Shown: positions 45,838-54,780, counted from the first letter of the stretch. The stretch: DNA of 64,000 bases from Acidimangrovimonas sediminis (GCF_002871005.1 NZ_PHSN01000006.1:300745-364744), one strand, 5' to 3'. A program made the numbers and translations. The notes: generated from the letters alone by a model not told the origin.

Positions 45838-47681
45838 GCCCGGCCCCCCGGCACCAGTCGCGGGGTGAGACTGACCCGCGGGCCCGGGTCGGCCTCTGCC
45901 CGATCTGCCCGTCCGGGGTCTCCCTGTCCGGGCGCAACCTGTCCGGGCCCAACCTGTCCGGCCCCAACCTGTCCCTTTGCGCTCAGCACCTGCTCGCGCG
46001 GACCGATTGCGCGGAGGTTGCCGGCCTCGAGGATCATCAGCTGGTCGCATTCCTGCACCGCGCTACGGCGGTGCGCCATGACCAGCACCGCCCGCCCTGC
46101 CGCCTTGGCGCCGCGGATCGCGGCGTTCAGCGCGGCGCCCCCCGTGGCGTCGAGATGGGCGTCGGGCTCATCCAGGATCAGGAGTGCGGGGTCGCGGTAG
46201 AGCGCCCGGGCGAGGCCGATCCGTTGAAGCTGGCCCGCCGAGAGAAGGGCGCCCGCAGGCGAGACGCGGGTCTCGTACCCGTCGGGCAGGGCCAGGATCA
46301 TCTCGTGCGCGCCGGCCTGGCGGGCGGCGGCGATCACGGCGCAGGGGTCCGCCCCGCCCTCGAACCGGGCGATGTTCTCGGCCAACGTTCCCTCGAACAG
46401 CACCACCTGCTGCGGCAGGTAGCCGAGGTGGCGGCCAAGCATGTCGGGCGCGTAGCGGCCCAGCGGTGCGCCCCCTAGCGTGATGCTGCCCGCGGTGGGC
46501 GGCCAGAGCCCGGCCAGGGCCCGGGCCAGCGCGGTCTTGCCGGCGCCGGTCGGGCCGATCACACCCATCGCCTGTCCCGGCGCGATCTCGAAGCTCACCG
46601 CGCGCAGGGCCGCCGTGCGGCTGCCGGGGGGCATCACGGTGACTTGCGACAGCGAAAGTGCCGAGCGCGGCGGCGGCAGGGCCAGCGGGGTGGCGGGGGC
46701 CGGGGTTCCCGACAGCAGGCCGGCCAGCCGGTGCCGCGCCCCCGAAGCCCGGGAAAGCACCGTCCACTGCCCGAGGATGAGCTCCACCGGAGCCAGGGCG
46801 CGGCCCACCAGCACCGAGGTGGCGACCATGGCGCCGGGGGTCAGAGCGTCGCGCAGCACCAGCCAGGCCCCGAGGCCCAGAAGCGCCGATTGCAGGGTCA
46901 GCCGCAGGCCGCGCGTGGCGGCGGCAAAGCCGCTGTGCCGGTCGCCCAGCCGCAGCCCGGCATCGCGCGCCGTGTCCTCCTCGCGGCGCCATCGGGCATA
47001 GCCCGCGCCAGCCATGCCCAGGGCCCGCACGGTGCCCGCCTCGGCGCGAAGCTGCGCCGAAAGCCGTGCCGCGCGGGCGGCGGCCTCCGACGCCTCGGCG
47101 CCGGGGCCGCGTGTCGCCAGCCGGTTGCCCAGCGTCAGCAGCACGAGGCCCGCGCCCCCCGCCGTCGCGGCGATGCCGAGCAGCGGGTGGAAGACGAAGA
47201 TCGCGCCAAGGAACAGCGGCGTCCACGGCAGGTCGAAGAACGCGGCGACCACCGGCGCGGCCATCGCGCCGCGGATCAGGTCGAGGTCACGCTGGGCTAC
47301 CTCGGCACGGGGGTCGTCCGGGTGCTGCGCCAGGCGCGACAGCGCGGCGGCGAAGACCCGGGCGCCCATCCGGTCATGGGTGCCCGCCCCGGCCCGCGCG
47401 ATCAGGCGCGCCCGGGCGTGATCGAGCACCGCCATAATGGCATAGAGAAACACGGCCAGAAGGCTGAGCGCGGTCAACGTCTCGACCGAGTGGGCGGTCA
47501 GCACGCGGTCGTAGACCTGCAGCATGTAGAGCGGCCCGGTCAGCATCAGCAGGTTGACGAAGGCGCCGAAGATGGCGGCCTGCCAGAGCAGCGGCCGCCC
47601 CGGGCGCGCCGCCGTGCGAAGCTCTTCCCACCCTGCGGCGAGGGGATCCGTACCTCCGTCCGATCTGATCCCGCCCGCCAT
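45834..47681 (-). CDS. Type I secretion system ABC permease/ATPase (PrtD type)
   Basis: This 615-residue exporter has a six-helix membrane domain (about 20-300), starting at LLWQAAIFGAFVNLLML with YMLQVYDRVL, and a nucleotide-binding domain with GPTGAGKTALARALAG, LSAGQLQRIGLARAL (signature reads LSAGQ) and LLILDEPDAHLDA. It belongs to the PrtD/LapB-like group without a C39 peptidase. ATG 47681 was chosen. The last 60 residues are a low-complexity tail with pentapeptide repeats (GQVGP-like) not needed for function. It probably exports an RTX-type protein encoded elsewhere. Confidence 0.9.
   Translation of the reverse strand: MAGGIRSDGGTDPLAAGWEELRTAARPGRPLLWQAAIFGAFVNLLMLTGPLYMLQVYDRVLTAHSVETLTALSLLAVFLYAIMAVLDHARARLIARAGAGTHDRMGARVFAAALSRLAQHPDDPRAEVAQRDLDLIRGAMAAPVVAAFFDLPWTPLFLGAIFVFHPLLGIAATAGGAGLVLLTLGNRLATRGPGAEASEAAARAARLSAQLRAEAGTVRALGMAGAGYARWRREEDTARDAGLRLGDRHSGFAAATRGLRLTLQSALLGLGAWLVLRDALTPGAMVATSVLVGRALAPVELILGQWTVLSRASGARHRLAGLLSGTPAPATPLALPPPRSALSLSQVTVMPPGSRTAALRAVSFEIAPGQAMGVIGPTGAGKTALARALAGLWPPTAGSITLGGAPLGRYAPDMLGRHLGYLPQQVVLFEGTLAENIARFEGGADPCAVIAAARQAGAHEMILALPDGYETRVSPAGALLSAGQLQRIGLARALYRDPALLILDEPDAHLDATGGAALNAAIRGAKAAGRAVLVMAHRRSAVQECDQLMILEAGNLRAIGPREQVLSAKGQVGAGQVGPGQVAPGQGDPGRADRAEADPGPRVSLTPRLVPGGRA
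45923..45967 (-). repeat. 15-bp tandem repeat in the ABC exporter C-terminus
   Basis: Three 15-base units (CCTGTCCGGGCGCAA, CCTGTCCGGGCCCAA, CCTGTCCGGCCCCAA) plus a partial fourth encode GQVGA, GQVGP and GQVAP in frame on the minus strand. It is a small coding minisatellite. Confidence 0.85.
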
Positions 47682-47891
47682 CCGCCCGTTTCTCCGCCCT
47701 GACGTCGCAAAGGATTCCGTGCGCCGCGGCAGCGCGGGCCGGGGCGATTCCGCGGCGCGGCGACCGTTGCACGACGTCCCCACCGCCCGAGAACAGGGGC
47801 GTTCAGGTTGCCTTCACGGAACCGAGCGCCTATCTGTTGCGCTCGTACTGATCAGGACAGTGACACAAGACCATTTCCGGAAAGCTAAGGC

Positions 47892-48752
47892 ATGTGGCGA
47901 AATCGTTCCTCCTCCTCCCGTGAGCTGACGACAGTTTCCGTGACCCTTTCGCGGCCCCGCCGGCAGCCTTTGCGCGCCGGTGCGAGGGGCGACGGCGGGG
48001 CCGCGCGGACCCTTCCGGCAAAGGCCTTGCCTGCGCTTGGGGTCGTTGCGGCGCTGGCTCTCTCGGCCTGTGCGCCCGCACCCAAGGGGGGTGGCATCAA
48101 CGACCCCTACGAGAAGCAGAACCGGGCCGTGCACCGGTTCAATGTGGGTCTCGACAGGCACCTGGTGAAGCCCACCTCGAACGTCTACGGCCATGTCGTG
48201 CCCGAGCCGATTCGGCAGGGGGTGGCGAATTTCGCCTCGAACCTCTCGCAGCCAAGCTACATCCTCAACGATCTCCTGCAGGGCGATGTCGGTGATGGCG
48301 CGCACACGCTGTTTCGCTTCGTCGTGAACACCACGGCGGGCGTGGGCGGCATCTTCGATCCGGCCACCGCGCTTGGCATCAACGACCAGCCCAACGACTT
48401 CGGCCACACGCTGAGTGTCTGGGGGGCGCGGCAGGGGGCCTATCTCGAGGTGCCGGTGCTGGGCCCGTCGACAGAGCGCGACCTGACCGGCACCGTGGTG
48501 GACCTGGCGATCAACCCGATGAACTTCCTGCTCAACGGCGACGAGCGGAAGGGCGGCTTCGTCGTGCAGGTCTTCAAGAAGCTGGGGAACCGCTACAAGT
48601 ACTCGTCGACCGTGGATTCGATCCTATATGGATCGGGAGACAGCTACGCGCAGGAGCGTCTGATCTATCTTCAGAGCCGCGACTACCAGCTCGGCATCAA
48701 GTCCAAGGACGATGCCTTCACCGACCCCTACGAGGACCCCTATGGCAATTGA
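47892..48752 (+). CDS. mlaA: MlaA/VacJ-family outer-membrane lipoprotein
   Basis: This 286-residue lipoprotein keeps outer-membrane lipid asymmetry by drawing mislocated phospholipids from the outer leaflet. A long basic N-terminus (about 1-43) precedes the hydrophobic run and lipobox LALSACA (Cys60). NDPYEKQNRAVHRFN and the core FVVNTTAGVGGIFDPA are family marks. ATG 47892 has TAAGG upstream. It overlaps mlaC by 11 bases. The 60-residue pre-lipobox stretch is longer than usual; a GTG at 47940 would shorten it. Confidence 0.93.
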   Translation: MWRNRSSSSRELTTVSVTLSRPRRQPLRAGARGDGGAARTLPAKALPALGVVAALALSACAPAPKGGGINDPYEKQNRAVHRFNVGLDRHLVKPTSNVYGHVVPEPIRQGVANFASNLSQPSYILNDLLQGDVGDGAHTLFRFVVNTTAGVGGIFDPATALGINDQPNDFGHTLSVWGARQGAYLEVPVLGPSTERDLTGTVVDLAINPMNFLLNGDERKGGFVVQVFKKLGNRYKYSSTVDSILYGSGDSYAQERLIYLQSRDYQLGIKSKDDAFTDPYEDPYGN

Positions 48753-49359
48753 CACCCACAGCCCCTCGCGCCGCACCGTGCTTGCCGGCCTGATGGCCGG
48801 TTCGGCCGCCCTGGCGATCGCCGGCCCGGCCGCCGCACTGGACACCGCACAGGCCCGTTCGCTGGTGAATTCCGTCGTCGACGAGATCAACAGCGTGATC
48901 AACTCGGGCGGGACCCTGAACCAGATGATTCCGCAGTTCGAGCACCTGTTCAATCAGTACGCGGACGTCAACATCATCGCGCAATCCTCGATGGGCGTGG
49001 CCTACCGCAGCGCGACTCCGGCGCAGCGCCAGGCCTATATCGAGGCGTTCAAGGGCTACCTTGCCCGCAAGTACGGCAAGCGTTTCCGCGAATTCATCGG
49101 CGGCAAGATTGCCGTCACGGGGGCGAGCGAGATCAAGTCGGGCATCTACCAGGTCACCTCCACCGCCAAGCTGCGTGGTCAGAGCCCGTTCGAGCTTGAC
49201 TGGCTGGTGTCGAACAAGTCGGGCCGCAACCTGTTCTTCAACCTGATCATCGACGGTGTGAACATGCTGGCGACCGAGCGAACGGAGATCGGCGGCCTGC
49301 TCGACCGCAACGGTGGCAATGTCGACAAGCTGATCGCGACGCTGAAACGGGCGGGCTGA
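48742..49359 (+). CDS. mlaC: MlaC-family periplasmic phospholipid-binding protein
   Basis: This 205-residue protein shuttles phospholipid between MlaA and the inner-membrane MlaFEDB importer. SRRTVLAGLMAGSAALAIAG is a signal peptide with a twin-Arg-like pair and an AAA-L cleavage region. QNMIPQFEHLF-like text (NQMIPQFEHLFNQYAD) and FKGYLARKYGKRF match the MlaC core. The inner-membrane components are not in the window. ATG 48742 lies within the mlaA 3' end with CGAGGA upstream; the pair is one operon ending in an intrinsic terminator. Confidence 0.92.
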   Translation: MAIDTHSPSRRTVLAGLMAGSAALAIAGPAAALDTAQARSLVNSVVDEINSVINSGGTLNQMIPQFEHLFNQYADVNIIAQSSMGVAYRSATPAQRQAYIEAFKGYLARKYGKRFREFIGGKIAVTGASEIKSGIYQVTSTAKLRGQSPFELDWLVSNKSGRNLFFNLIIDGVNMLATERTEIGGLLDRNGGNVDKLIATLKRAG

Positions 49360-49386
49360 GGCCTAACCTCATCACGGACGACCGAG

Positions 49387-49419
49387 AAGGGGCGGTGCCT
49401 GCCGGGCACCGCCCCTTTT
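49387..49419 (+). terminator. mlaAC intrinsic terminator
   Basis: A perfect 13-bp stem (AAGGGGCGGTGCC with its complement) and a 5-base loop is followed by TTTT. It lies 27 bases after the mlaC stop. Confidence 0.88.
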
Positions 49420-49521
49420 CCGTTGTCGTGTCATCTTTGGCTGCGATGGAAGGGCGTTCCCGCTGCCAAGGGCGTGAGGGGAGCAGGGAGGGGCGCCGGG
49501 CCGTGTTTGGCCCGGCGGCGC

Positions 49522-51798
49522 TCAGTTCTTGCCGCCGAAGAGGCGCGAGACGTCGTTGAGGATCTGCTGGGCGACATTGCCGCCGCCGCCGCTGTTGTCG
49601 TTCGCCTCGGCGCCGGTCAGCGGGTTGCCCTGATTGTCGCTCTGCGGCGGGGTGCGCGGCGCCGGAACCGTCATCGGCAGCTGCACGACCGGCGGGTTCT
49701 TGGCCTGGTCGATGTTGGTCATCAGCGCGTGCCAGATGTCGGCCGGGATGCCGCCGCCGGTCACGCGGCCCGTCATCGGCGAGTTGTCGTCGTTGCCGAT
49801 CCAGACGCCGGCCACGTAATTGCCGGTGAAGCCTACGAACCACGCATCGCGGCTATCCTGCGAGGTGCCGGTCTTGCCCGCGGCCTCGCGGTCGGGAAGC
49901 TTGGCGTGATGTCCGGTGCCGCTCTCGACGACCTGGTGCATCATGTAGATCAGAAGCTTTGCCGCGTCGGGAGAGATCACCCGCTCGCCCACGCCGCCTT
50001 CCTTGCCGATCAGGGGCGTGTTGTCGCCGCGGAGCGAAAGCGAGGTCATGCCGTAGGGTTTCACCGCCTGGCCGAGGTTCAGGATCCCGGCATAGGCGCC
50101 CGTCATGTCGAGGAGCGTCGCGTTCGACACCCCCAGCGCGACCGCCGGACCCTGGGCCAGGTTCGTCGTCAGGCCGAATTCCTTGGCGACCTTGCGCACA
50201 TTGTCGAGGCCCACCGCCGTCGCTACCCGCACCGCAGGAATGTTCAGCGACTTCTTCAGCGCGGTGGTCAGGGTCACGAGGCCCTCGTAGGTGCGTTCGT
50301 AGTTCTTCGGCGACCATTTCTGCCCGTTCGGCATGTGCACGGTCAGCGGCGTATCCTCGACGTAATCCGAAGGCGAATAGCCCATGTCCATGGCCACGGC
50401 GTAGATGAACGGCTTGAAGGCCGAACCAGTCTGACGCTCGGCCTGGACTGCGCGGTTAAAGCCGCCCGGCGCCTCGGAGGTGCGGCCGCCAACCATGGCG
50501 CGCACGGCACCGTCGGGCGACATCACCACCACCGCGACCTGCACCTTGGACCCGTCCTTGAGCTTCTTGTCGAAGACGTCGTGCACGGCGCTCATGGCGG
50601 CCTGCTGGACCTGCGGGTCGAGGGTGGTCTTTACGGTCACGTCCTCGGTCGTCTGCGACGAGAGGTAGGCGGGCAGGGTGTCCATCACCCAGTCGGCGAA
50701 GTAGCCGCCGGAATGGTTGGTCGCGCTTTGCGACAGCGTCGCCGGTTCGGCCTTGGCCGTAGCCGCCTGGGCCAGCGTCAGGTAGCCCTGCTGCTGCATC
50801 AGGTCGATCACCACGTCCGCCCGGGCCTGCGCGCGCTTGAGGTTGTTGGTCGGCGCATAATAGCTGGGCGCCTTCAGAAGACCGGCAAGCATCGCCGCCT
50901 CGGCCGGGGTGACCTGCTTGGCCGACTTGCCGAAATAGCGCTGCGCCGCGGCCTCGAAGCCGTTGGTGCCGGCGCCCAGATAGGCGCGGTTGAGGTAGAT
51001 CGAGAGGATCTGGTCCTTGGTGTATTTCCACTCCAGCGCGAAGGAGTAGGGCACCTCCTGGATCTTGCGCCACAGCGTCGACTGGCGGCAATCGTTCTGG
51101 TACTCGGTCTCGTTCTTCCACTTCGACGGATCGTAGGGCGTGCCGAGGCACAGAAGCTTCGACACCTGCTGGGTGATCGTCGAACCGCCGTTGCCTTCGA
51201 ATGGGCCACGGCCAGCACGCAGGTTGATCGCCATGGCGCCGACGATGCCGCGCGGCGAGATGCCGAAGTCGTGCCAGAAGCGGCGGTCCTCGGTCGCGAC
51301 CACGGCGTCGCGCAGGTAGGGCGAGACGTTCTTGGCAGAGATCTGGTCGAAGGTGCGGCCGCGCCAGGCGAAGGGCTTGCCGTCATCGTCGATCATGGTG
51401 ACAGACCCGCGCGAGCGGCCGTCCATCAGGTCCTTCGCGGCGGGCAGCTTGGTCTCGAAATAGATCGTGGCGGCGATCACCACGACGGCGCCAACGAGGG
51501 CCAGCCGCCAGAAGAGCGCCCAGATCACCCGGAGAATCAGGCGCAGCAGACGCAGCGGCGCGCCGATCAGGCCACCGCCGCCGCCGCCCGAGGGGCGGCG
51601 CGGTGCCGGTTGACGCCGCGGGCGCTTGGGGGGCTTGCCGCCGCCGCCGGATCCGCCGCCGGCGCCGCTTGCGCGCCGGGCACCGCCCGACTTCGCCGAA
51701 GACGCCTTGCCCTTGGCCGAGTTGCCCCGCGCCGAGGTTTTCGACGCACCCGCGCGCCGCTCTGCCACCAGGGGTGGCCGGTTCGAATTTCCGCTCAT
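49522..51798 (-). CDS. Class A penicillin-binding protein 1A
   Basis: This 758-residue bifunctional enzyme polymerises and crosslinks peptidoglycan. A Gly/Ser/basic cytoplasmic tail (1-78) precedes the membrane helix (about 88-114). The transglycosylase domain has Glu170 in ATEDRRFW and GGSTITQQVSKLL. The transpeptidase has SAFK (in TGSAFKPF), SLN (in KKSLNIPA) and KTGTS (in AGKTGTSQD). The Asn-rich C-terminus is disordered. ATG 51798 (MSGNSNRPPL) is chosen; a frame upstream to 51945 is not conserved. It is divergent from glnK. Confidence 0.94.
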   Translation of the reverse strand: MSGNSNRPPLVAERRAGASKTSARGNSAKGKASSAKSGGARRASGAGGGSGGGGKPPKRPRRQPAPRRPSGGGGGGLIGAPLRLLRLILRVIWALFWRLALVGAVVVIAATIYFETKLPAAKDLMDGRSRGSVTMIDDDGKPFAWRGRTFDQISAKNVSPYLRDAVVATEDRRFWHDFGISPRGIVGAMAINLRAGRGPFEGNGGSTITQQVSKLLCLGTPYDPSKWKNETEYQNDCRQSTLWRKIQEVPYSFALEWKYTKDQILSIYLNRAYLGAGTNGFEAAAQRYFGKSAKQVTPAEAAMLAGLLKAPSYYAPTNNLKRAQARADVVIDLMQQQGYLTLAQAATAKAEPATLSQSATNHSGGYFADWVMDTLPAYLSSQTTEDVTVKTTLDPQVQQAAMSAVHDVFDKKLKDGSKVQVAVVVMSPDGAVRAMVGGRTSEAPGGFNRAVQAERQTGSAFKPFIYAVAMDMGYSPSDYVEDTPLTVHMPNGQKWSPKNYERTYEGLVTLTTALKKSLNIPAVRVATAVGLDNVRKVAKEFGLTTNLAQGPAVALGVSNATLLDMTGAYAGILNLGQAVKPYGMTSLSLRGDNTPLIGKEGGVGERVISPDAAKLLIYMMHQVVESGTGHHAKLPDREAAGKTGTSQDSRDAWFVGFTGNYVAGVWIGNDDNSPMTGRVTGGGIPADIWHALMTNIDQAKNPPVVQLPMTVPAPRTPPQSDNQGNPLTGAEANDNSGGGGNVAQQILNDVSRLFGGKN

Positions 51799-52111
51799 GT
51801 CCTGGCCTGCTCGACCCCGCCGCCGCTGGTGCAGGGGGCTGTCTTCGGTTGCAGGGCTGTACCGCCCCTTTTCGGAACAATCTACCCTTTGAGCAGCGGA
51901 AAGCGAAGTCTGGAGCGTCCCTGATTCCGTTTCAATTTCGCCCAAAAAAATAACACATAGGATTATTTGTGCAAAAATTGTGCAACATGGGGCTGTGACG
52001 AGGCAGATGTAACAACCGCGCGACTTGTTCTGGAACCGCGTTCACGGCCTTCTTCCGCCGTGGGCGTCTTCGCGAGAGCTGCCGACTGCCAAAAACGGGA
52101 AGGAAACGACA
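51799..52111. promoter_or_regulatory. Divergent regulatory region, PBP1A / glnK-amtB
   Basis: This 313-base gene-free region includes an AT-rich patch (51930-51985) unusual for this genome, with A7 and two TTGTGCAA direct repeats. GGGAAGGA at 52097-52104 is the glnK ribosome binding site. It should hold the nitrogen-regulated glnK promoter and the PBP gene promoter. I found no sure sigma-54 -24/-12 element. Confidence 0.5.
51967..51985. promoter_or_regulatory. Tandem TTGTGCAA repeats upstream of glnK
   Basis: TTGTGCAA occurs at 51967-51974 and 51978-51985, 11 bases apart, one helical turn. TGCA cores recall NtrC half-sites, but the spacing (TGCA-N7-TGCA) is not that of the enteric consensus. 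Its position upstream of glnK makes nitrogen control plausible. Confidence 0.4.
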
Positions 52112-52450
52112 GTGAAACTGATCATTGCTGCAATCAAGCCGTTCAAGCTGGAGGAGGTACGCGAGGCGCTGACCTCCATCGGCGTGCGCGGCATGATGGT
52201 GACGGAAATCAAGGGGTTCGGCTCGCAATCGGGGCATACCGAGATCTACCGCGGCGCCGAATACGCGGTGAACTTCGTCCCGAAGGTCAAGCTGGAGATC
52301 GTCGTCGCGGACGGCCTGGCCGACCAGGTGGTCGACACGATCCAGAAGACCGCCAAGACCGACAAGATCGGCGACGGCAAGATCTTCGTCCTCGACGTCG
52401 CCCAGGCGGTGCGTGTGCGGACGGGCGAACTCAACGACGACGCGCTCTGA
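52112..52450 (+). CDS. glnK: P-II family nitrogen regulatory protein
   Basis: This 112-residue trimeric signal protein reports nitrogen and energy status. It starts with GTG (VKLIIAAIKPFKLEEVREAL) after GGGAAGGA; the upstream ATG 52025 is non-conserved. Tyr51, the uridylylation site, is in YRGAEYAVNF. The T-loop and the C-terminal RTGELNDDAL are canonical. With the downstream amtB this is the classic glnK-amtB pair, in which GlnK plugs the AmtB channel when ammonium is plentiful. Confidence 0.96.
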   Translation: MKLIIAAIKPFKLEEVREALTSIGVRGMMVTEIKGFGSQSGHTEIYRGAEYAVNFVPKVKLEIVVADGLADQVVDTIQKTAKTDKIGDGKIFVLDVAQAVRVRTGELNDDAL

Positions 52451-52481
52451 CGCGGCAACGACAGGGAAGAGAGACAACGAC

Positions 52482-53774
52482 ATGGCGAACTTGAAGAAAA
52501 CCCTGGGCCTGGCGGCGGCAATCGCCGCGCTCACGGCCCTGCCGGCCTTCGCGCAGGACGCGAAGTTGAGCGGCGCGGATACGGCCTGGATGATGACCTC
52601 GTCGCTGCTGGTGCTGTTCATGACGCTTCCGGGCCTGGCGCTGTTCTACGGCGGCCTGGTGCGCACCAAGAACATGCTCAGCGTGCTGATGCAGTGCTCG
52701 ATCATCACCGGCGTCGTGATGATCGTCTGGGTGGTCTACGGCTATTCGCTGGCTTTCGGGTCGGGCAACGCGATCTACGGTGGGTTCGAGAAGGCCTTCC
52801 TTGCGGGAATCACGCCTGACACGCTGTCGGGCACGATCCCGGAATACGTCTTCATCGTGTTCCAGATGACCTTTGCGGTGATCACGCCGGCGCTGATCGT
52901 CGGCTCCTTCGCCGAGCGGATGAAGTTCTCGGCTCTGACGCTGTTCTCGATCCTGTGGGTGACCTTCGTCTACTTCCCGATCGCCCACATGGTCTGGGGC
53001 GGCGGCTACCTCGGGGCGCAGGGCGCGAAAGACTTTGCCGGCGGCACCGTGGTGCACATCAACGCCGGTGTCGCGGGCCTCGTCGGGGCGCTGGTCCTGG
53101 GGCCGCGCCTGGGCTTCGGCAAGGAGAACATGGCGCCGCACTCGATGACCCTGACCATGGTCGGCGCCTCGATCCTGTGGGTCGGCTGGTTCGGCTTCAA
53201 CGCCGGGTCGGAACTGGCCGCGGACGGCATCGCCGGTCTCGCCATGATCAACACCTTCGTCGCCACCGCCGCCGCACTCGTGTCGTGGTGCGCGGTCGAG
53301 GGCATGGCCCGCGGCAAGGCCTCGATGCTGGGCGCCGCCTCGGGCATGGTTGCCGGCCTCGTCGCCATTACCCCGGCCTGTGGCTTCGTCGGCCCGATGG
53401 GTGCGGTCGTCCTGGGTCTGATCGTCTCGCCGATCTGCTACTTCTTCGTCACCACGGTGAAGTCGAAGTTCGGCTATGACGACAGCCTCGACGTCTTCGG
53501 CGTGCACGGCATCGGCGGCATCGTCGGCGCCATCCTGACCGGTGTCTTCTGCGCCCCCTCGCTGGGCGGCACGGGCTATGGCGACGGCGTGACCATGGCG
53601 CACCAGATCTACGTGCAGATCGAGGCGGTCGTGATCACCATCGTCTGGTGCGGCGTGATCTCGTTCATCCTGTACAAGATCGTCGACATGATCCTGGGCC
53701 TGCGCGTCGATGCGGACAGCGAGCGCGAAGGTCTGGACATCAGCCAGCACGGCGAAGCTGCCTACCACAGCTGA
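52482..53774 (+). CDS. amtB: Ammonium transporter
   Basis: This 430-residue protein has a cleavable signal peptide (cut after AFA, before Q) and eleven hydrophobic helices of the Amt/Rh fold. The twin pore histidines are in YFPIAHMVWGGG and DVFGVHGIGG, and the Trp/Phe gate is nearby (FQMTFAVITPAL). It conducts ammonium across the inner membrane and is inhibited by GlnK. ATG 52482 follows GGGAAGAGAG. The gene ends with a strong intrinsic terminator. Confidence 0.97.
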   Translation: MANLKKTLGLAAAIAALTALPAFAQDAKLSGADTAWMMTSSLLVLFMTLPGLALFYGGLVRTKNMLSVLMQCSIITGVVMIVWVVYGYSLAFGSGNAIYGGFEKAFLAGITPDTLSGTIPEYVFIVFQMTFAVITPALIVGSFAERMKFSALTLFSILWVTFVYFPIAHMVWGGGYLGAQGAKDFAGGTVVHINAGVAGLVGALVLGPRLGFGKENMAPHSMTLTMVGASILWVGWFGFNAGSELAADGIAGLAMINTFVATAAALVSWCAVEGMARGKASMLGAASGMVAGLVAITPACGFVGPMGAVVLGLIVSPICYFFVTTVKSKFGYDDSLDVFGVHGIGGIVGAILTGVFCAPSLGGTGYGDGVTMAHQIYVQIEAVVITIVWCGVISFILYKIVDMILGLRVDADSEREGLDISQHGEAAYHS

Positions 53775-53797
53775 GCCCTACGGACAGGCAAGACCGG

Positions 53798-53830
53798 AAG
53801 GCGGCGGGGGAAACCCCGCCGCCTTTTCTT
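53798..53830 (+). terminator. amtB intrinsic terminator
   Basis: A perfect 12-bp stem (AAGGCGGCGGGG / CCCCGCCGCCTT) with a GAAA tetraloop is followed by TTCTT. It starts 23 bases after the amtB stop. Confidence 0.9.
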
Positions 53831-53924
53831 GTGCGGGACCGGAGGGCGGTTGCCGGCGGTCTTGACTTCGCCCCGCACTGCGCCGTTCCTTCACGCACGG
53901 ACACGCGAGAGGGAGGAGACCGCG

Positions 53925-54704
53925 ATGACCAAGTTGACCAGAATGTTTGCCACGGCGTTGGGGCTGGCATTGGCGGGAGGGGCGGCGGCCCAGGCCGCGA
54001 GCTTTGCCGATATCCAGTCTTCGGGCACATTGCGGGTGGGCACCCCCGGCGATTACGCGCCGTTCAGCGTGGCCAGGGCGGACGGCGGTTACAAGGGGGC
54101 GGACGTGGTCGAGATCGGGCGCGTGGCCAAGGCGCTCGGGCTGCAGATCGCGTGGGTCAGGACCAGCTGGAAGGATCTGGCCGCGGACACCAAGGCCGAC
54201 AGGTTCGACATCGCGGTGGGCGGGATCACGATCACCGATGCGCGCAAGGAATTCGCCGCTTTCACCGTGCCGCTGGTGACCGACGGCAAGCGGCCGATCG
54301 TGCGCTGCGCCGACAAGGACAAGTACGTGACGCTGGCCGCGATCGACAAGCCGGACGTCCATGTCGTGGTGAACGTGGGTGGCACCAACGACGCCTTCGC
54401 CAAGGCGAACCTGAGCCATTCCGACCTGACGCATTTCGACGACAACACGAAGATCTTCGACCAGATCGTCTCGGGGAAAGAGGACGTGATGGTGACCGAC
54501 GGGGTCGAGGTAGACCACCAGGCGCTGCTGCATCCGGGGGTGCTGTGCGCGGCGGAGGTGAAGGCGCCGTTCACCCACAGCCAGAAGGGCTACATGATGC
54601 AGAAGGATCCGGCGCTGAAGGCGGCGGTGGACAAGGTGCTTTCGGCTGACATCAAGTCGGGGGCGTGGCAGAAGACGCTGACCGAGGCCGAGAAGCAGCC
54701 CTGA
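53925..54704 (+). CDS. PheC-like periplasmic cyclohexadienyl dehydratase / amino-acid-binding protein
   Basis: This 259-residue protein has a signal peptide (cut near QA-A, about residue 24) and the fold of family-3 amino-acid binders. The pattern LRVGTPGDYAPFS, DRFDIAVGGITIT, DGKRPIVRCADKDKY, VVVNVGGTNDAFAKANL, GKEDVMVTDGVEV follows Pseudomonas PheC, which turned from a binding protein into a dehydratase of prephenate/arogenate. The Glu in TDGVEV corresponds to the PheC catalytic acid as I recall it. ATG 53925 has GGAGGAG upstream. No ABC permease or ATPase gene is adjacent, which favours enzyme over transporter part; a plain binder remains possible. Confidence 0.7.
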   Translation: MTKLTRMFATALGLALAGGAAAQAASFADIQSSGTLRVGTPGDYAPFSVARADGGYKGADVVEIGRVAKALGLQIAWVRTSWKDLAADTKADRFDIAVGGITITDARKEFAAFTVPLVTDGKRPIVRCADKDKYVTLAAIDKPDVHVVVNVGGTNDAFAKANLSHSDLTHFDDNTKIFDQIVSGKEDVMVTDGVEVDHQALLHPGVLCAAEVKAPFTHSQKGYMMQKDPALKAAVDKVLSADIKSGAWQKTLTEAEKQP

Positions 54705-54728
54705 GCGGGGCGCCTCGTCGGGCGCTGC

Positions 54729-54752
54729 GCGCCTCCTCGGCCGAGGAGGCGC
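54729..54752. terminator. 24-bp perfect palindrome between convergent pheC-like and aminotransferase genes
   Basis: GCGCCTCCTCGG and CCGAGGAGGCGC join with no spacer, so a small loop must open at the centre. CCGAGGAGGCG repeats again at 54764. It lies between two convergent stops. Confidence 0.55.
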
Positions 54753-54780
54753 CCACAGGCGCCCGAGGAGGCGGCCGCCG

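Noticed and set aside
45923..45967. Possible CRISPR-like short tandem repeats
   Set aside because: Units are 15 bases, contiguous, in frame and inside a coding region, with no spacers.
52413..52481. N-terminal extension of amtB from ATG 52413
   Set aside because: The extra codons lie inside the glnK 3' end; ATG 52482 has a good ribosome binding site and starts a clean signal peptide.
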